Shown: positions 1 through 12,735, numbered from the stretch's first letter. The stretch: 64,000 nucleotides of DNA from Syngnathus acus (GCF_901709675.1 NC_051101.1:4298501-4362500), one strand, 5' to 3'. Notes: generated by a model from the sequence alone, not told the origin. A program made the numbers and translations.

Positions 1-360
1 GCAGATGAAAAGATCCATTCATTAGGGCCTTTTCAAGCCTGTCAGTCTGGAGATGGAGATTAGAGGAACAACCTCCCACCGCGCCTGCCTCTGCTCTCGC
101 AAGCTCATCGGCCCTATAATGCCATCAGAACGATAAATATTTTGAGTATCCCTCTGTTAAGTGAATAAATAGCCAGTAAATATGGCATGGTGGGTCGAAG
201 GACAGATGTGGAAAAAATATAGCTTGACAATGATTGTGAAGCACCTCACTTGTAGCGATAGTTGAACTGATACTTTAATCGCAAATCCAATATTTACGTA
301 ATTGCAAACGGCACCTAGTGTGTGACCCACCCACTGGCATTACCAAAATCCTGCATTTGT

Positions 361-620
361 AATATGTCAGAGGCATGTTTCTGTCTGCCGTTCAATGCTA
401 AAAACAAGTGGTTTCTTTCTTCTTCAGGACATTAGAAATGGTTGTATTGGCTAAAGCCAATACTTTTGCAATGGCGCTGATTGATTTTCCGTCTTCATTC
501 AGCTTTACAATTGCTTGTTTTTCACCCACAGAAAGCTGTTTGGTTTTCATTTATTTTTGTTGACAAAAGCCAAATTTGAACCTGAGCATAGACATTCAGC
601 ACTATTTATTGTTAGAATAA
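361..620 (-). mobile_element. Tc1-like transposon remnant (transposase N-terminus)
   Basis: Reading the minus strand from an ATG at 550-548 gives a peptide beginning MKTKQLSVGEKQAIVKLNED and continuing through a helix-turn-helix-like stretch to a VLKKKE run near 420. This is the start of a Tc1/mariner-superfamily transposase, the paired-like DNA-binding domain. The frame decays at once, with stop codons just past the KKKETT segment, and no DDE catalytic domain follows. The 5' flank (551-620) also resembles Tc1 untranslated sequence. It is a dead, 5'-end fragment inside the znf407 intron, transcribed opposite to the host gene. The exact ends were not determined because no terminal inverted repeat was found. 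Confidence 0.8.
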
Positions 621-3600
621 TGAATATCAATAAGACACGCATGGGCAACAAAAAACCCTATCAGTAACATATTCCAATTCTTTTGCTCACATGAAAAGTG
701 GCTGGGATCAAACAAAAGGAGCAAAATAAATGCTGAGATCTTGATTTCTTTTCTCATATTTGTGTTTTGCGCTCAAGCTCGAATGTTGTTAGTGTACCGC
801 AAAATTAAAGGAAAAATCGTCATTGTTGTTGGTGCGGACTGGATATACGGTAGATCTGAGTTACTTAATGGGTCTTGTTCCAAAATGTTTGCTTTGATGA
901 CGGTCCATAAAAAATAACTTATCAAATGAAATAATTATGTTAAAGTGTTTTCCCCGGCAAGTAGCAAAAAAAGACGTGCCTAATTCCGTAATACAATCCA
1001 ATGCTTTTTATTGGATGCATATAAGACTCAAAGGGTTAGTGGTGTCCTTTTGAGGAAAATAATACACATTTGCCCATTCATCCAAACACATTCTGTTTTT
1101 GCATTTAATCTTACTTGTTGTCTTGCCCCTGGTTTCTACAGTTCTGTTCATATATGTACAGAAACAACGAATTTGATTGGCTTGAATAAGAAATGTTAAT
1201 GCATAGGTTAACCAAAATAATTCAATCTTCTTTGCTGTGGAAGAGACTCTAGAACATTCCTCAGCTGCTGCCCAAAAGCTCTTATTGGTGGTCGGTTTTC
1301 GGGACCCCAGCTGTGCAAAGTCCTAAATCGCTTGTGCATTATAGTGACGGCAAAAAAGACGGCCATCATAGCTGCTAGCAAAGCAATGGGAGGTAAGTTG
1401 AGACTTGATCAACCCCGGCTGGGTCGCCTGGGTGAGCATGTACGTATTGCGATGTTGCGAGGATGCATCGCAGTGCATCTATTAAATGTGTCTTGAATAG
1501 AAAACCTGCATGCCAATTTAACATTTACGGACAGCTGCTCTGAGAAACCAAGCTTGTGTTTAGTCTGCGGTGGTGGTACAGTGGTGCCTCCTCACTTGGT
1601 GATGTCACAAAGTGAGGACCCAGTCATTATCTTGGCAGTGCTGATGCTTGGAAAAGAGTAGGAAATGTTCCAAGACGAGTGAACTGAAGAAAACATTTGA
1701 ACATGTCTAAAAGCTCAGAGCGGGCCGTAAATATTCGTCCACATTCGTAGTCCTTTAGTGAGCTTTAGCGAGTCTAATGATATTTTTTCTTCATTGGTGT
1801 ATTTTTAATGATGGGCATTCTGACAAACTAAATTGACATCAGCAATTGCTCAACCAATAAGAATTTCGTCAGACAAGGGCTTGTCGATCAACCATCCGAC
1901 TACCCAACCAGCAGATGTGACCCCTAGTAAAAGCGCGTCAAGTGTGACCTTAGCATTCGTCCTTGGTTTTGAAACTTTCTATCACCAGCTGTGCTAACTT
2001 AGGTTAGCCATTCTAGGCATCTAGACGTTAGATTGGAGCATTTGTTCTGCATTCTATGTTATTTCCACTGTAGTTATTCGTTGTTTATTCTCTCTTACAA
2101 ATCAATCCCCTTTTTTTGTTTTGAAATTCAGTTGCATTCTGAAGTCATTACGTTACGATTATTCATTTCATTTGCCTTGATGGACTGCTGATCACAGTGA
2201 AGTCCAGGCTTTTGCAACAAAGAGACTTCTCACACTGTAATTACAAGAATGAGGGACATTTCATTTTGATTAGCAAAAAAAGCTTTTATTCTCAAACTCA
2301 CATCCATAATTAATCATTAAATCATAGGAGAGTGAGTGAGACGGATAGATAGGGAGGCCAAGTGAAAGGAAGATGGGGGATGGATGGTGGAGGGGGTGAA
2401 TGCAATAGCAATAGACAGAAAAGGAAAAGACACATAATTATCTGCACAAGTTCAACATCCCTAGTAAATCCACTGAGCCGTCTGACATGGCTAATTAAAG
2501 GAGCAATCAAAGGTCCACCTCTCGAGATTTTGAAAGGGAAAAAATGAAGAGAGGATACGTGCCGAAGAAATAGAAAGAATGCTTATTAGGGAGAAGCGAG
2601 AAAGTGATCGTTGTTATCATTTCTTATGTCAAATGTCATATTCTTTCCGAGATGAGGTTTTTATATTCAATCTGTTTTGGGTTTTTTTTTTTCCAATGCT
2701 TGTATCTGGCCCTATCACACTGATCGTTTCTGACCTTCATCTGTAAAGAGCGAATCGCAAAGATTTACAGCATCAAGGAAATAACCAGCATGTCAACCAA
2801 TGGTATTACATTACTCGTATCTGATTGGCTGAAAAGATGGCTTGTCTGATGGGTTTCAAGGCCAATATCAATGGCCAATATCAGCTGATATAACCAACAG
2901 TCAGCAGTTGCCCTCTCACTGAATTAGATTTGAGGTTTCTCTTCATCAAGTGCCAAAGAAATCAAACACATTTTTTTTTCCCGCCACTCCGAGACAAAGT
3001 TTGCCTTTCGTCATCATATTTTGGGTGTCATATATTACATTTTACCGAGCCTCTCCAGCACGCCCGCAGCCCTCGTGAGGATCAGCATTTCGGAGAATGA
3101 ATGAATATACATTTTTTAAATGATGTGCTCTTCTGAAAGTCAACATAATTCATGGTGTTGTTACATCATTTCATGTTGAATGCGAGAACATGTCTTCCTC
3201 CGTACCACTTACCCTCGTTCAAGGTTACGGGTGCATCTTCATTTACCTTACCAAGCTCTCTTGCTGTTCCATGTTACATTCACATTTGACACAATCAAAA
3301 TTACGTGGGCCAGAAATTTGAAAGATTTAGAAGATTTAGTGCTCATATAGGTTGTCCAAGTAATTTGCCAGATACAGTATATAGGGAAGACTTTGTAGGG
3401 TGGCTATGTTCTACTCTGCAGATCTACTCTATACCACATTACACACCTCCTAAGTTGTATTTATTTGTAGTTGTTTCCTTTCTTCTAGACCGCTGACTTG
3501 ACCCCGAGGGGGATAGAGTTCGAGTTATTGTGGACTAGATTATACTGGGTCATCCAGTGTCAGCAGAAAAAGAGCTGAGAGCAGGACACTGACCCCCCCC

Positions 3601-3814
3601 CGGCCCACGCTTACTCCGTGTTTGTGTTTTTCCAACCCCCTCTGAGTTCTGTGCACCTCAATCGGCAAATTGCAATATTTATTGTTATTACCTTTTCTTT
3701 TTTTTTCACTTTCATAGTTTAGAGTAAACTTGAAATACCAGTGACGTGGATTTCCATCACCAGTTAATGTAATGTCACGTTAGCTATGTACTTTAACTTA
3801 ACTTGGTTGTTTGT

Positions 3815-3925
3815 CTATATGTGCCCCGTGATTGACTGGCAATGAACCCCACTTTTTACCCAAAGTTAGCTGAGAACTCACCCGTGACCCTGAGCAATAT
3901 AAGTCGTAGGAAATGAGACATAAAA
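3815..3925 (+). repeat. Dispersed fish repeat fragment (SINE-like family)
   Basis: The phrases GTGCCCCGTGATTGACTGGC, then AAGTTAGCTGAG, then GTGACCCTGAGCAA follow the order of a very common teleost interspersed repeat, whose full form reads 'ccctgcgattggctggc... agctgggataggctccag... cgaccctcgtgagga'. Further fragments of this family in the window are at 3051-3107, 16048-16230, 18640-18718, 19285-19345, 34885-34975 and, inverted, 44525-44635. All are degenerate and incomplete. The family name cannot be given from memory with certainty. Confidence 0.65.
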
Positions 3926-5157
3926 GAATGGACTTTTAAACGTATACCATTTTCTCGACATTAGCTTTTGATTGCTCAGATGAATTAGTGAGAAGCTGAC
4001 AAAATGTCATCCCCTGTCTTTCAATTCACCATTTGAGCAAATACCTGAATGTATATACAATTGAATAATACAACATCAGTAACAATCAAATCAATCTTAG
4101 GAGATTGAAGCCATAAGGGACTTTTAAACACACTCGTGTCATTGAATCAAATTGAAGGCAGAAGGCCCTCTGTCAGCCTGTGCCCTCCTTGTCTTCTGTT
4201 TGTTCGTCCTTTGGGGTTGAGTGAGTCGCCATCTCGCTGCCCTGTCCACTTGGTGTCAATCTGCCTGCTGTATAATTGGTTGTTTTTTGGTCGACCGGAC
4301 TGTCCTCAGTGGTGTTGATTCATGGCGTTTGTAAAGGGGACAGTAGCGGTTATCCCTACCAGACAAAGTACAGCCATCACTAGCTGGACCTCAGCTGACC
4401 CGCTACATTTTACACCGCCCCACACACACCAATACATAAAAAAAAGAAAACACATGCAGGTCTTGTGGGTGTGGAGAGGTAAGTCTGTTAAGGTCACCAA
4501 ATACACTGCTTGACCAAAGAACCATAATAAAGACATGCATGACTGAGGAGTTGTTCTGTTCATGCAGTCAGCACACGCAAAAATTGTATACATTAATAAG
4601 AGCTCTATCAAATATGCTTCCTTTACAAAAAAAAAGCAGAATTTTCACTTTTAAACGGGTATAGATAGATAGGTGGATAGTAGATGGATAGATGTCACAA
4701 TACTATTGTTCTTCCGTGACCTAGATACACCAACAACTGACAGTTAATCAACTTAACAGTTTCACCTTCAAAATAACCTGCACCAGTGACACGCATTTAC
4801 ACCCCTACTCTCTAACCCTCCCACCTATCCACCCAAATAACAGCCATATGCGTGTAAGGTTCAAAGGTCTCCATCTTGCTCTTTTCAACCACGTTCCCTT
4901 TATATCTATAATTGAAGGTAATTGCTTGATAAACTGATTGAGTTCTGTGTCACTCCACTCTGGCCTTTCATGGTGCTGCTGCCATTGACCTTGTAACAGA
5001 TTTTGATCATGTTTTGTTGTCCTCTCGTGTGTTATGGTTTGATACAGTATGCTTGTGTTTATTACTATAATTGACAATTCAGCTTTATTTATTTATTTTT
5101 CTGTGTGTTTTGGACGTGCTCAAGACCAGGGTGGATTAACCTCAACTTTGCTCTAAG

Positions 5158-5218
5158 TGTGTGTGTTCTAAGTGTGTGTGTGTGCGTGTGCGTGTGCGTG
5201 TGTTTGTGTCACATCAAG
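5158..5218 (+). repeat. (TG)n / (GTGTGC)n microsatellite
   Basis: An interrupted run of GT dinucleotides with GC substitutions, following two copies of a TCTAAGTGTGTGTG unit. Simple sequence repeat. Confidence 0.9.
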
Positions 5219-5569
5219 TGTAATTGGTTGTGTTTGCATGCACTGGTGTCTTAGTGTTAAGGTTAATTTCTGTAACTGCTGGTAAGTGCTGTCTGACCAC
5301 TCCCTTGGTAGCCTCTCTGAGTTTAAGTAATGCCACTTAGAGGCCTCGGGCCCTCGCTTCTGGCCAACCCATTGATCCAGTGATCAATAGTTGCATCTGG
5401 AGCATACACCGAACAAGGATGCTAACACACCAACTGCTGTTAGACTCGGCACTCCGCGTAGCGCACGCATGGAAAAAAAACGACATACATTACCACTTGA
5501 AGGGTACGAGAAGCATCATCTACCAAAACAGCAATAATTTCGCAAGCAATTAATGTTCCCTGTAGGTAC

Positions 5570-5700
5570 CGTGTTTTCGTCAACAATGACGATGACAAAA
5601 TGATTTTGTTGACGCCCGTTTTTCATGATGACAACTAAACAGTGACAGACCAAATATGGCTCATTGATGACAAAATTATGATGAGTTTTTAACCTGGATT
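5570..5700. repeat. Degenerate dispersed repeat (TTTTCGTCAACAATGACGATGAC type)
   Basis: The segment with TTTTCGTCAACAATGACGAT followed by TTTGTTGACGCCCG and several ATGA(T)GAC motifs resembles a common fish repeat built from 'cgtcaacgacgatgacgaaaa' units. The match is from memory of the general pattern, and the boundaries are approximate. Confidence 0.4.
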
Positions 5701-7780
5701 TAAAGGTATTTATTTTTTATTGGTATGTTTTGAATCTAATCCCCCATTCATAGTCACTCTGATAACACTGGTCAACAAATATTTTCGTGGCAAGAGCATT
5801 TTTACAGTTTTGATAATGCTGAATCCGAAAATGACAGTGTTTTCTCAATTAGATCTAAATTTTGAGATTTTATTTGTTTAAAAAATGGCTAAAATATGCA
5901 TATTTTGGCATTTGTTTTCCCTTTAATCCACAACTTTGAAGCTGTATCTGTTTTTTCACGCAATACAGTACTTTTTCATTTTTTATCCAATATCATGAAT
6001 TATAAAAAATAGAGCACATTCAAATAAATGGATGCCATTTCTAGACTCAGCAGCCCAGAATTACTTAAAATCCATTAAACTATATCTCTGCCACTCGAAA
6101 AACAAAAAATTGACCAGTATAACAAAGGATGCCAACAAATCAGAGAACTGTGTTGTACACAAGTACAGAGGAAGGGAAAACAACTTTTTAAGGGTGATTT
6201 TGGAAGTGGAGCAGACTGAGCAAAAATAAATTGGCTCCCAAAAACAACACTGCACATCGGTAGTAAAAAAAAATGTACCGCCATTGAGCCAAAAATCTTA
6301 ACAATGTCATAACGATTCTAATTATTGATCCCAGTGCCCCAGTAACAGTTACCCTAGACATTTTTGTTATCAAACCTCTAAATGACATCACAATCTCAGC
6401 TTCTGCTTTTCTTCGTGTTTATTTCACTCCTCTCAGCAATCCTCCATCTTATTTCACATCTCAGTAAATGAAGCAGCCTTCTTGACTTTCTCTCTCATCC
6501 TTTCTAGTACTTCCTTTTAAAGAAATGAGTCACGTAGAACACTCAGAACACATATTAAACAGGCATCAACCTCTCGCCAGGGCCAAATCACGCTGCTCAA
6601 ATGTTGTTCTTCCACCGGGAGTGCAGGACAGCACAAGAGATGGGATGTGCAACATTAACTTGATTCACGGCTGCGACGACTGAGTGACACTCCATAAACC
6701 TCAGCAGGCCGCCACTGGGACCTGCCAACAGCACCCCATGGCTAATGTGACACACACTAGCAACGCATAGCCTCACCACCCCCATGGCACAACATAAGTA
6801 CGCCCACAACCACATACAGGGACATCTTGTACTAATAGAAACGGGAACGGACTAATATCCATCTGTCTGAACATTTTACAGTTTGTGAATAGTAATGTGA
6901 GATTGATAGTCATAAACAAATGAAGTACTGGAGAGAAAAAAAATACTGAGCATGGCTATATATTGAAAGGTCTCTGTTGGGTATGGCGATCGTTCTGAGG
7001 TATCCTCATCAAACAATCCATTTGCAGATAGCGCATTGACATTGGCAAGTCGGACTCTTACATGGCATTCTGTACAGTCCATGAAAGTATATAGGTACAG
7101 ATGCCGAAAATGCAAAAATAAACAAATGTGCATTTAAACGCACGTAACATGACGAAAAAAAAATTAAATACGTTTCTGTTCAAGCTCACCTAAAATAAAA
7201 CCGTTCAATTACGTTTACGGGATCAGTCGTGCTGGAAAAGAGAAAAGCATAGAGTTCAAAATGCCTTCAACTCAGATGAAGAATTAAGAGTCACAGGGAT
7301 GGATGAAAAAAATGGAGTGAAATAGAAGCGAGCAATTGTTTCCTGTTTTGGGGTTGTATTGGGTTTTATCTTAAATTGATCCTATCACACACCCCATGCC
7401 CAAAAACAAAAAAACAATGGAAAACACTTAAACATCAGGTCGTGCTGGTAGCTTGCAATGAAGAAAGACTACAAGCATGCACTCCTATTTTACAGGCAGT
7501 GCTTTGTTGTTGTCAATGGTAACACTTGTTCCTCTTAGTTTTTCTGTTTAGAATCTAACACTTATTCCTGCCAAACAGCTTCTTAGGATCTTTCTCGTAT
7601 CGGTAACCTCCTTCAGATACATACCACCGTCTATAATCTGAGACAGAGTTTTATGTAAAAGGGCAAACAAATCATTGAAAATGTCAACCAAATCGTCCAC
7701 TCTTCAGCATGTAAGTAGGTCTCTTGATCAGATTTATAAATAGTATGACACGGTATATAACGCTCGCCAATAGTCTTAAT

Positions 7781-7935
7781 GTTTTTTCTTGTCGCAAGGA
7801 ACATATTCAAAATTCCTTTGCCAGAAGAAAAGTTCTGGCAACCGTTTGGAGAGCTTTTGCGACCTTGGACAAAACCTGACAAAAACGCAACATTTACTAG
7901 CTTTACAAATGTTCGCCTCACTTGGGATACAAGCC
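7781..7935 (+). repeat. Copy C of an unnamed dispersed repeat
   Basis: This segment shares a core TTGCGACCTTG-AC-AAACCTGA and an upstream TTTTTTCTTGTCGCAAGGAA with two other places in the window (43234-43358 and 58951-59096). It is the most diverged of the three copies, and its 3' end (GTTCGCCTCACTTGGGATA) only loosely matches the others. Apparent open frames on both strands here encode nothing recognisable and are treated as chance. Confidence 0.55.
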
Positions 7936-9257
7936 ATCCAACTGAAACGCTCAACAGACTACTTTTCTTGTTGTTCAAAATACCTTTACAACAAGAACGA
8001 ACCCCTGCTAACCTCTTTGCCAACACACAAACGTTCACCCATGGTTTTGTTAGTCAATAGATTTCATGTTGCTGTCATTAAGGTGTCTCTATTATTCATA
8101 GAGGAAAAAAATGCCTCCAATAATGCAACGTAACAAAAATTTAGATAAGAAACATGACAATTAGTTGTTGTTTTGTCATGATACAGCATTGTAGTCATTG
8201 CATTCCAAAGCAAAGGCGCATTTGCAGAAACAAATCTGACTTTGTGATCACATTGTCACCTTTGGTGCTGGACATGAAATGTCTGGGAGAGATAAGTTCT
8301 ATCAGTGATGGATGATTTTTTCCCTCCATACACTCGGAGATCTTTGTGATGTCATCTGAGCATTAAATCCTGGACCTCTAAAATGTCAACGTCACCTAAG
8401 CCATACATAAAAATACATGAAAACTATATCTTTTTCCTTTAAAAAAAAAAAGTCAAATCTTCCGAGCTTTTTTCTTTCATTTTTCCTCAGTCTGTAATAA
8501 CAACAGGTAAAATGTGCTTTTCAAATAAGTAAATCCATTCTCAGAGGTTTTACCACCATCCACACTTCAGTATTATTAGTCCTACTAGTTACCGTTTTTT
8601 CATGGAAAAGATTAGTCTTTGTGTCATAGCCAGACATTGCATTTTAGCACTATTCCTATCACCTTGGTAACACCATGGCAACCTGTGATCCAAGAGGGCA
8701 CCACGTGGCTCAATTAGTACCAGATGTCTCTTTCTACATTTTTCTGGCAGCCTTTTCTATCTCTCCATTCTGTGTCATATCAAGCAAAAAGTCACACAAA
8801 TATGTAAAAGTGACATGTCACTATTTGAAATTGCCCCTCCCCTCTGGACTGTATGCTGATCACTCATTTCTACTTGCTCCCTTTGTTTGTTTTGTTTTAG
8901 ACATGCAATGAAGTTCCGCCACGCTGATATCCCCCTCTACTATCGATTGAAATTGAGGTCAAACTGCTTTCAGGCTCACATGGCCATCAGTGTTAAGCAG
9001 TTTATTAGTTTGATTTGGTCATGTGACATATGCAACGAGAGCCGTAGGGCAGTTTGACGTCAATTTTAGTCGGCCTCAGAGGGGCAGCCCCCTGAGATGG
9101 ATGGAAAAATCTGCTTAATTCCTCTTCCACAAACACATATAGAGTAGTGGGAGAACATGCAACATATACTTGCTTGTTTGAATTATTTTGATCGGGGAAC
9201 GAAGTAAATGTCACAAGCCAATGTGGTGCTAACGTGTGCCTCCCTTTTTGTCCTCAG

Positions 9258-10078
9258 GTATCGTGTCCAAAGCTTTTGAGTGCCGTCTTAAAGGCCAGGG
9301 AGCATCTTTTGTGGAGACAGAGATTGTGGAGTCTTCTGTAGAGAGGAAGCTCAGTGATGAAGGAGCTGTCCAGCAGGTCATCATCATCCAAGGCTACGGC
9401 GATGGAGAGGTGGGCGTCGAGCAAACCCTGGAGGAGTCTGCTGCCGCCACCCTGCAGACTCTGGCTATGGCAGGCCAGGTGACAGAGGTGCTCCACATCA
9501 CAGAAGATGGAGAAGTGATCGCTTCAGGCAGTGAGGTGACGTCCTCAGGGGCCCAGCTGGCCAGAGGGAGCGCCCAATATGTGGTGCTGTCAGCAGGGGA
9601 GGCTGTGAATGAGCTGCAGGACGCAGCTCAAAAAGCAGACGAAGCCTGTGCAGCTGCAGGAAAAGGTCACATCCTGTCTGAGTCGTCCACTGCTCTGGAT
9701 GCCCTGCTCAGCGTTGTGAGCGAGATGGGCCAGCAGGAGAAAATGCAGGAAGAGGCGTCAGCCGTTCACGAGGCCATGTCGACGGCGACGGCCGAGCCGG
9801 CGCTAGGTGAAGCGCAGCCTGTGATCAAGCAGGAGGAGGAGGTGCACATCATTAACCAGACGGGCCAGGAAGAGATGCAGAATCTGCTGCAGCTAGCAGC
9901 CTCGAGGATGATAAAAGAAGGTCTCACCCAGGTCATTGTCAACGATGAGGGCACCCACTACATCGTTACGGAGCTGGACAACTGCACCCTACAGGTGGAG
10001 GGAGGTGTGTATGAAGAGGCTGCAGCAGGCGAAACCGAAGAGCAGCAGGCCGAGGGCCGTCACGATGATGCCCCGTAA
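9258..10078 (+). CDS. znf407: znf407, last coding exon (C-terminal region of zinc finger protein 407)
   Basis: This is the 3'-terminal coding exon of a large nuclear C2H2 zinc-finger protein. A pyrimidine-rich acceptor (CTTTTTGTCCTCAG) ends at 9257. The exon enters on the second base of a codon, so the preceding exon must end after one base. It then runs open for 272 codons to a TAA at 10076-10078. No zinc finger lies in this exon. The sequence is acidic and rich in Glu, Gln and Ala, with the repeated theme 'QVI/EVLHI-ED/NDEG' and a closing acidic tail. A SUMO-type motif, IKQE, has its lysine codon at 9827-9829. Assignment rests on recognising the C-terminal region (KAFECRLKGQGASFVETE) and on synteny with zadh2 and tshz1. 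ZNF407 in mammals is a transcriptional regulator, reported to influence PPARgamma target genes; that role is known for the family and not shown here. The open frame extends upstream of the acceptor to an ATG at 9236, but that ATG is intronic. Confidence 0.85.
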
Positions 10079-10610
10079 TTGGAGAAGCACCATTTTGTCT
10101 TGGCCAGCAATTGAAATTTAGTTTTTCATCACCACCCCTCAACCTATCATTGACTATACAACAAAGGAAAGAGGATTTTTTGTATAATTGGGTGAATTTA
10201 AATGTTTTGCCACAACCCATACAAAGCTTAATGTCATGCCACATTTCTGAAAATTACTTTTGCATTTATTATCACATATTGTATTTGGCCATCAGTGGGG
10301 TGTCCATATGTAATCTGCTTGTTAGTGTTGCAGTGTATTGTTGTTTCCCTCCATTATCCTTTTGTATAACATAACTTCAAGCCTTTGTCTTTTTTTTCTT
10401 CTCCTTTTTATACTTATTAGCATACAATGAGCGACGAACCACTGTTTTGCATAGTTAAAACCTTATTGTTGGTTTATGCATTGCTGAGGCTCTATGCTGG
10501 CTGGCTACATTATGTAGATGTTTGGAAGGCCGCTGCTTATTTGTAAGCTCTCTGTGTTCTAAATTCATTTTAATTTCTAACAATAAACATTCGAGCCACT
10601 TTGAACAAGT
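10079..10610 (+). other. znf407: znf407 3' untranslated region
   Basis: AT-rich sequence following the TAA stop. A canonical AATAAA lies at 10582-10587, with a plausible cleavage region some 15-25 bases later. No other AATAAA hexamer was noticed before it, so a single 3'UTR of roughly 530 nt is the simplest reading. Confidence 0.7.
10582..10587 (+). terminator. znf407: Poly(A) signal AATAAA of znf407
   Basis: Canonical hexamer about 500 nt past the znf407 stop codon, in the context TCTAACAATAAACATTCGAG. It is followed within 30 nt by a GT-containing segment that could serve as the downstream element. Confidence 0.7.
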
Positions 10611-11710
10611 GCATCCATAGGTTTTCATTGTTGCCCTGACACTTTATTGTAGCGTGCGCTGTGATTGTCATGTCATTTCAGCATCAATACGGCAATTACG
10701 TTCACAGCACTGCGCCGTCCAGTGAGAAACCTCCATGCACATACATGCATTTACTGATAGCTCCCATCATGCTTTGTGATCACTAACACAGTCATTATCA
10801 TCACCATTATCATTATCACCACAATGATCACCCTAATCGCCATCCTCTCTTCCTTTCCCCCCATCAGGCCTATTCCCTTCATTGCGTGTAATACACTCAT
10901 CGTTTCCCCCCTCGATGCAGTATTTGGCACTGGAGGGAGAATCAATATTCATTTAGGCCGCTACACAGGCCTGTAGTTTCTGATGGAGTGAGTGGGAGAG
11001 CAGTATGACGGCTGTGAGCACAATGGCTGACCGCTAAAAGTAGAGGGAGAAAGCACTCAAACACTACGAGGGCATCAAAAGATCATCCCTTTAACACCAA
11101 CACACACACACTGAGCGAGTGAGGAGGTGGGCTGAGAGAGAAAGTGGTGGACGAGTGGGCAGGAGAAATGAGAGGATTTCAGATGGATGTTGAGAGAGGT
11201 GAAGCCACACAGAAGTGGAAGAGCAGTAAAGCCCACAAACACACATGGAGCCTGCAATTTCACAAAACACCCGTCTGCTTTTTCAACCTGTCTTCTGTTC
11301 TCACGCTCATACAGCATTTCATAAAGTCACACTTTATATTCTTTTTTTCCCCTCGCCCTCCTCTTTCAGCAAAGACCCTGCGCATTTATCAGAGGTCATG
11401 CACATCCAATGTTTTAACAGCCACTGAGTGGAGGAATCACATTTGAATGCTCAACATTTACACAATGTTGGATTGGTATAAAGCACTCAAGTTTGTGACT
11501 TTTAGTCCGCAAAGGTTGACCATATATATAAGATCTGAATTGAAAAGGATTGCAAGTTCAAAACAGATAAGTCAGTTCAATTTTATTTTGAAAGTATTTT
11601 AGCAACTCGCTGAGGTTCAGATGACAAAAGAAAATCAGGAGAGAAATATGATTATTGATAATATTCCTGAGAAAGTATACGAGCATTATTATTATGTAAA
11701 GGGGATATTA

Positions 11711-11900
11711 TCGGTACATACCGTAATTTACGGACTACGTTTTCCCATGTTTGGAGTTTGAACCCTGCTGCCTTTAATGCGATGCGGTTAATGTCTGAAT
11801 TTTTATTGACAAGCTTCATCTTGCCAGTAAATTTAGCATTTCTGTGTGTCAATCAAAGCGGAACCTAGTGAAACAGGTTTTATGCCCTCCGCTGCAAACT
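11711..11900 (+). repeat. Degenerate 'ACCGTAATTT-CGGACTA' repeat fragment
   Basis: Begins TACCGTAATTTACGGACTAC, followed by TTTGAACCCTGCTGCCTTTA and GATGCGGTTAATG. This order matches a common teleost repeat whose fuller form has 'ggactataagccgct... tttgaaccctgcggctta... gatgcggctta'. A second, different-looking member with the same left end is at 46676-46826. No intact far end was found. Confidence 0.55.
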
Positions 11901-12059
11901 TTGCTGATGATCTTGCTCTAAATATGGACGCCTGTCTGTTCATCTGCGCAGTTATTATTCTCCACGTCTGACTGAGTGATTGTGTGCTGTATTGTATGCA
12001 TATCCACCTTCTCTCCCTGTCTATATCTCCGTAATCAGTGCAGGATGTCTCGTTATTAA

Positions 12060-12285
12060 CTGCAGCAGACCACTTGTGTGACACGGAGGAGGGAGAAATT
12101 AGCAGCTGTCACCCAGTGATGAGTTAATTTCCTGACAGGCTTTCGGCTGCAAATGACCAGACGGCTGATGGAAACCTGCCGCTGAAGTTTAATTGGAGAG
12201 CAGGAAAGGGCAGCGGGGGACAAGGGGGGTCGGGGAATGAGAGACGAGCGTGACAAAGTACAGACGAGGCTGCAAATGATGCACG
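12060..12285. promoter_or_regulatory. Candidate conserved non-coding element
   Basis: A low-repeat block with balanced composition and clustered homeodomain- and TALE-like words: AAATTAGCAGCTGTCACC, GAGTTAATTTCCTGACAGG and GTTTAATTGGAGAG. These are the texture of conserved enhancers around vertebrate developmental genes. Conservation itself cannot be seen from one genome. The nearest developmental gene is tshz1, about 40 kb downstream. Confidence 0.35.
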
Positions 12286-12735
12286 GTAAAAGTATTTTGT
12301 TCAAGGATGACTAATCAGGAAGCGACTCTTTTGTTGGAACGGACTTTGCTGTTCTCTGCGAATGTAAGCCACAAAAACACACTGTTGGGAAAGATGTTGA
12401 AGTGTAAAAGCTTTTTTTTCATTGAGTTCCACATCCAGAAGATCCAGTCGCGCAATTCCCACAATGCCTGAGAAATTTTTTGTTTCCTTACCCTGCTTCT
12501 GTACGATGGGCATTACAACCAATTGTTTGATCTACCTGGTCTCATCCATAATTTTATCTTTAATCTTATTTTTAAAACCTTGGGTTGTGAATAGCAGTCA
12601 TGGTAGTACTATGATAATTATGGAGTATTTTCTTTCTGAACTATTTTTGGAGAAGTTTTATTCAGCTTATCTTGAGCAAGATATAAGAGCTTTGCTGTTC
12701 AGTTGAAGTTTTCTGTTTTGTTTTTTTACATAGGA

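Larger units (their letters stand above)
1..9257 (+). other. znf407: znf407 intron sequence (3' part of gene)
   Basis: This stretch lies upstream of the last znf407 exon and holds no C2H2 zinc-finger coding exon that I can recognise. The finger exons are therefore either upstream of base 1 or too degenerate to see here. It contains a Tc1 transposase remnant near 400-620, a TG microsatellite near 5158-5218, a GATA/GATG-rich patch at 4661-4694, fragments of a common fish repeat at 3051-3107 and 3815-3925, and one copy of an unnamed dispersed repeat at 7781-7935. Two low-repeat blocks, at 1-175 and about 6560-6800, resemble conserved non-coding DNA. A splice-acceptor-like sequence at about 8900 is discussed under findings. 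Confidence 0.7.

Noticed and set aside
2850-2895. Doubled GGCCAATATCA word suggesting a hairpin RNA
   Set aside because: The two copies are direct, not inverted, and no stable hairpin of miRNA length is formed; at most a decayed repeat.
7631-8133. Overlapping open frames of up to 135 codons on both strands
   Set aside because: No recognisable domain, three frames open at once, no splice context, and the segment belongs to a dispersed repeat (copy C).
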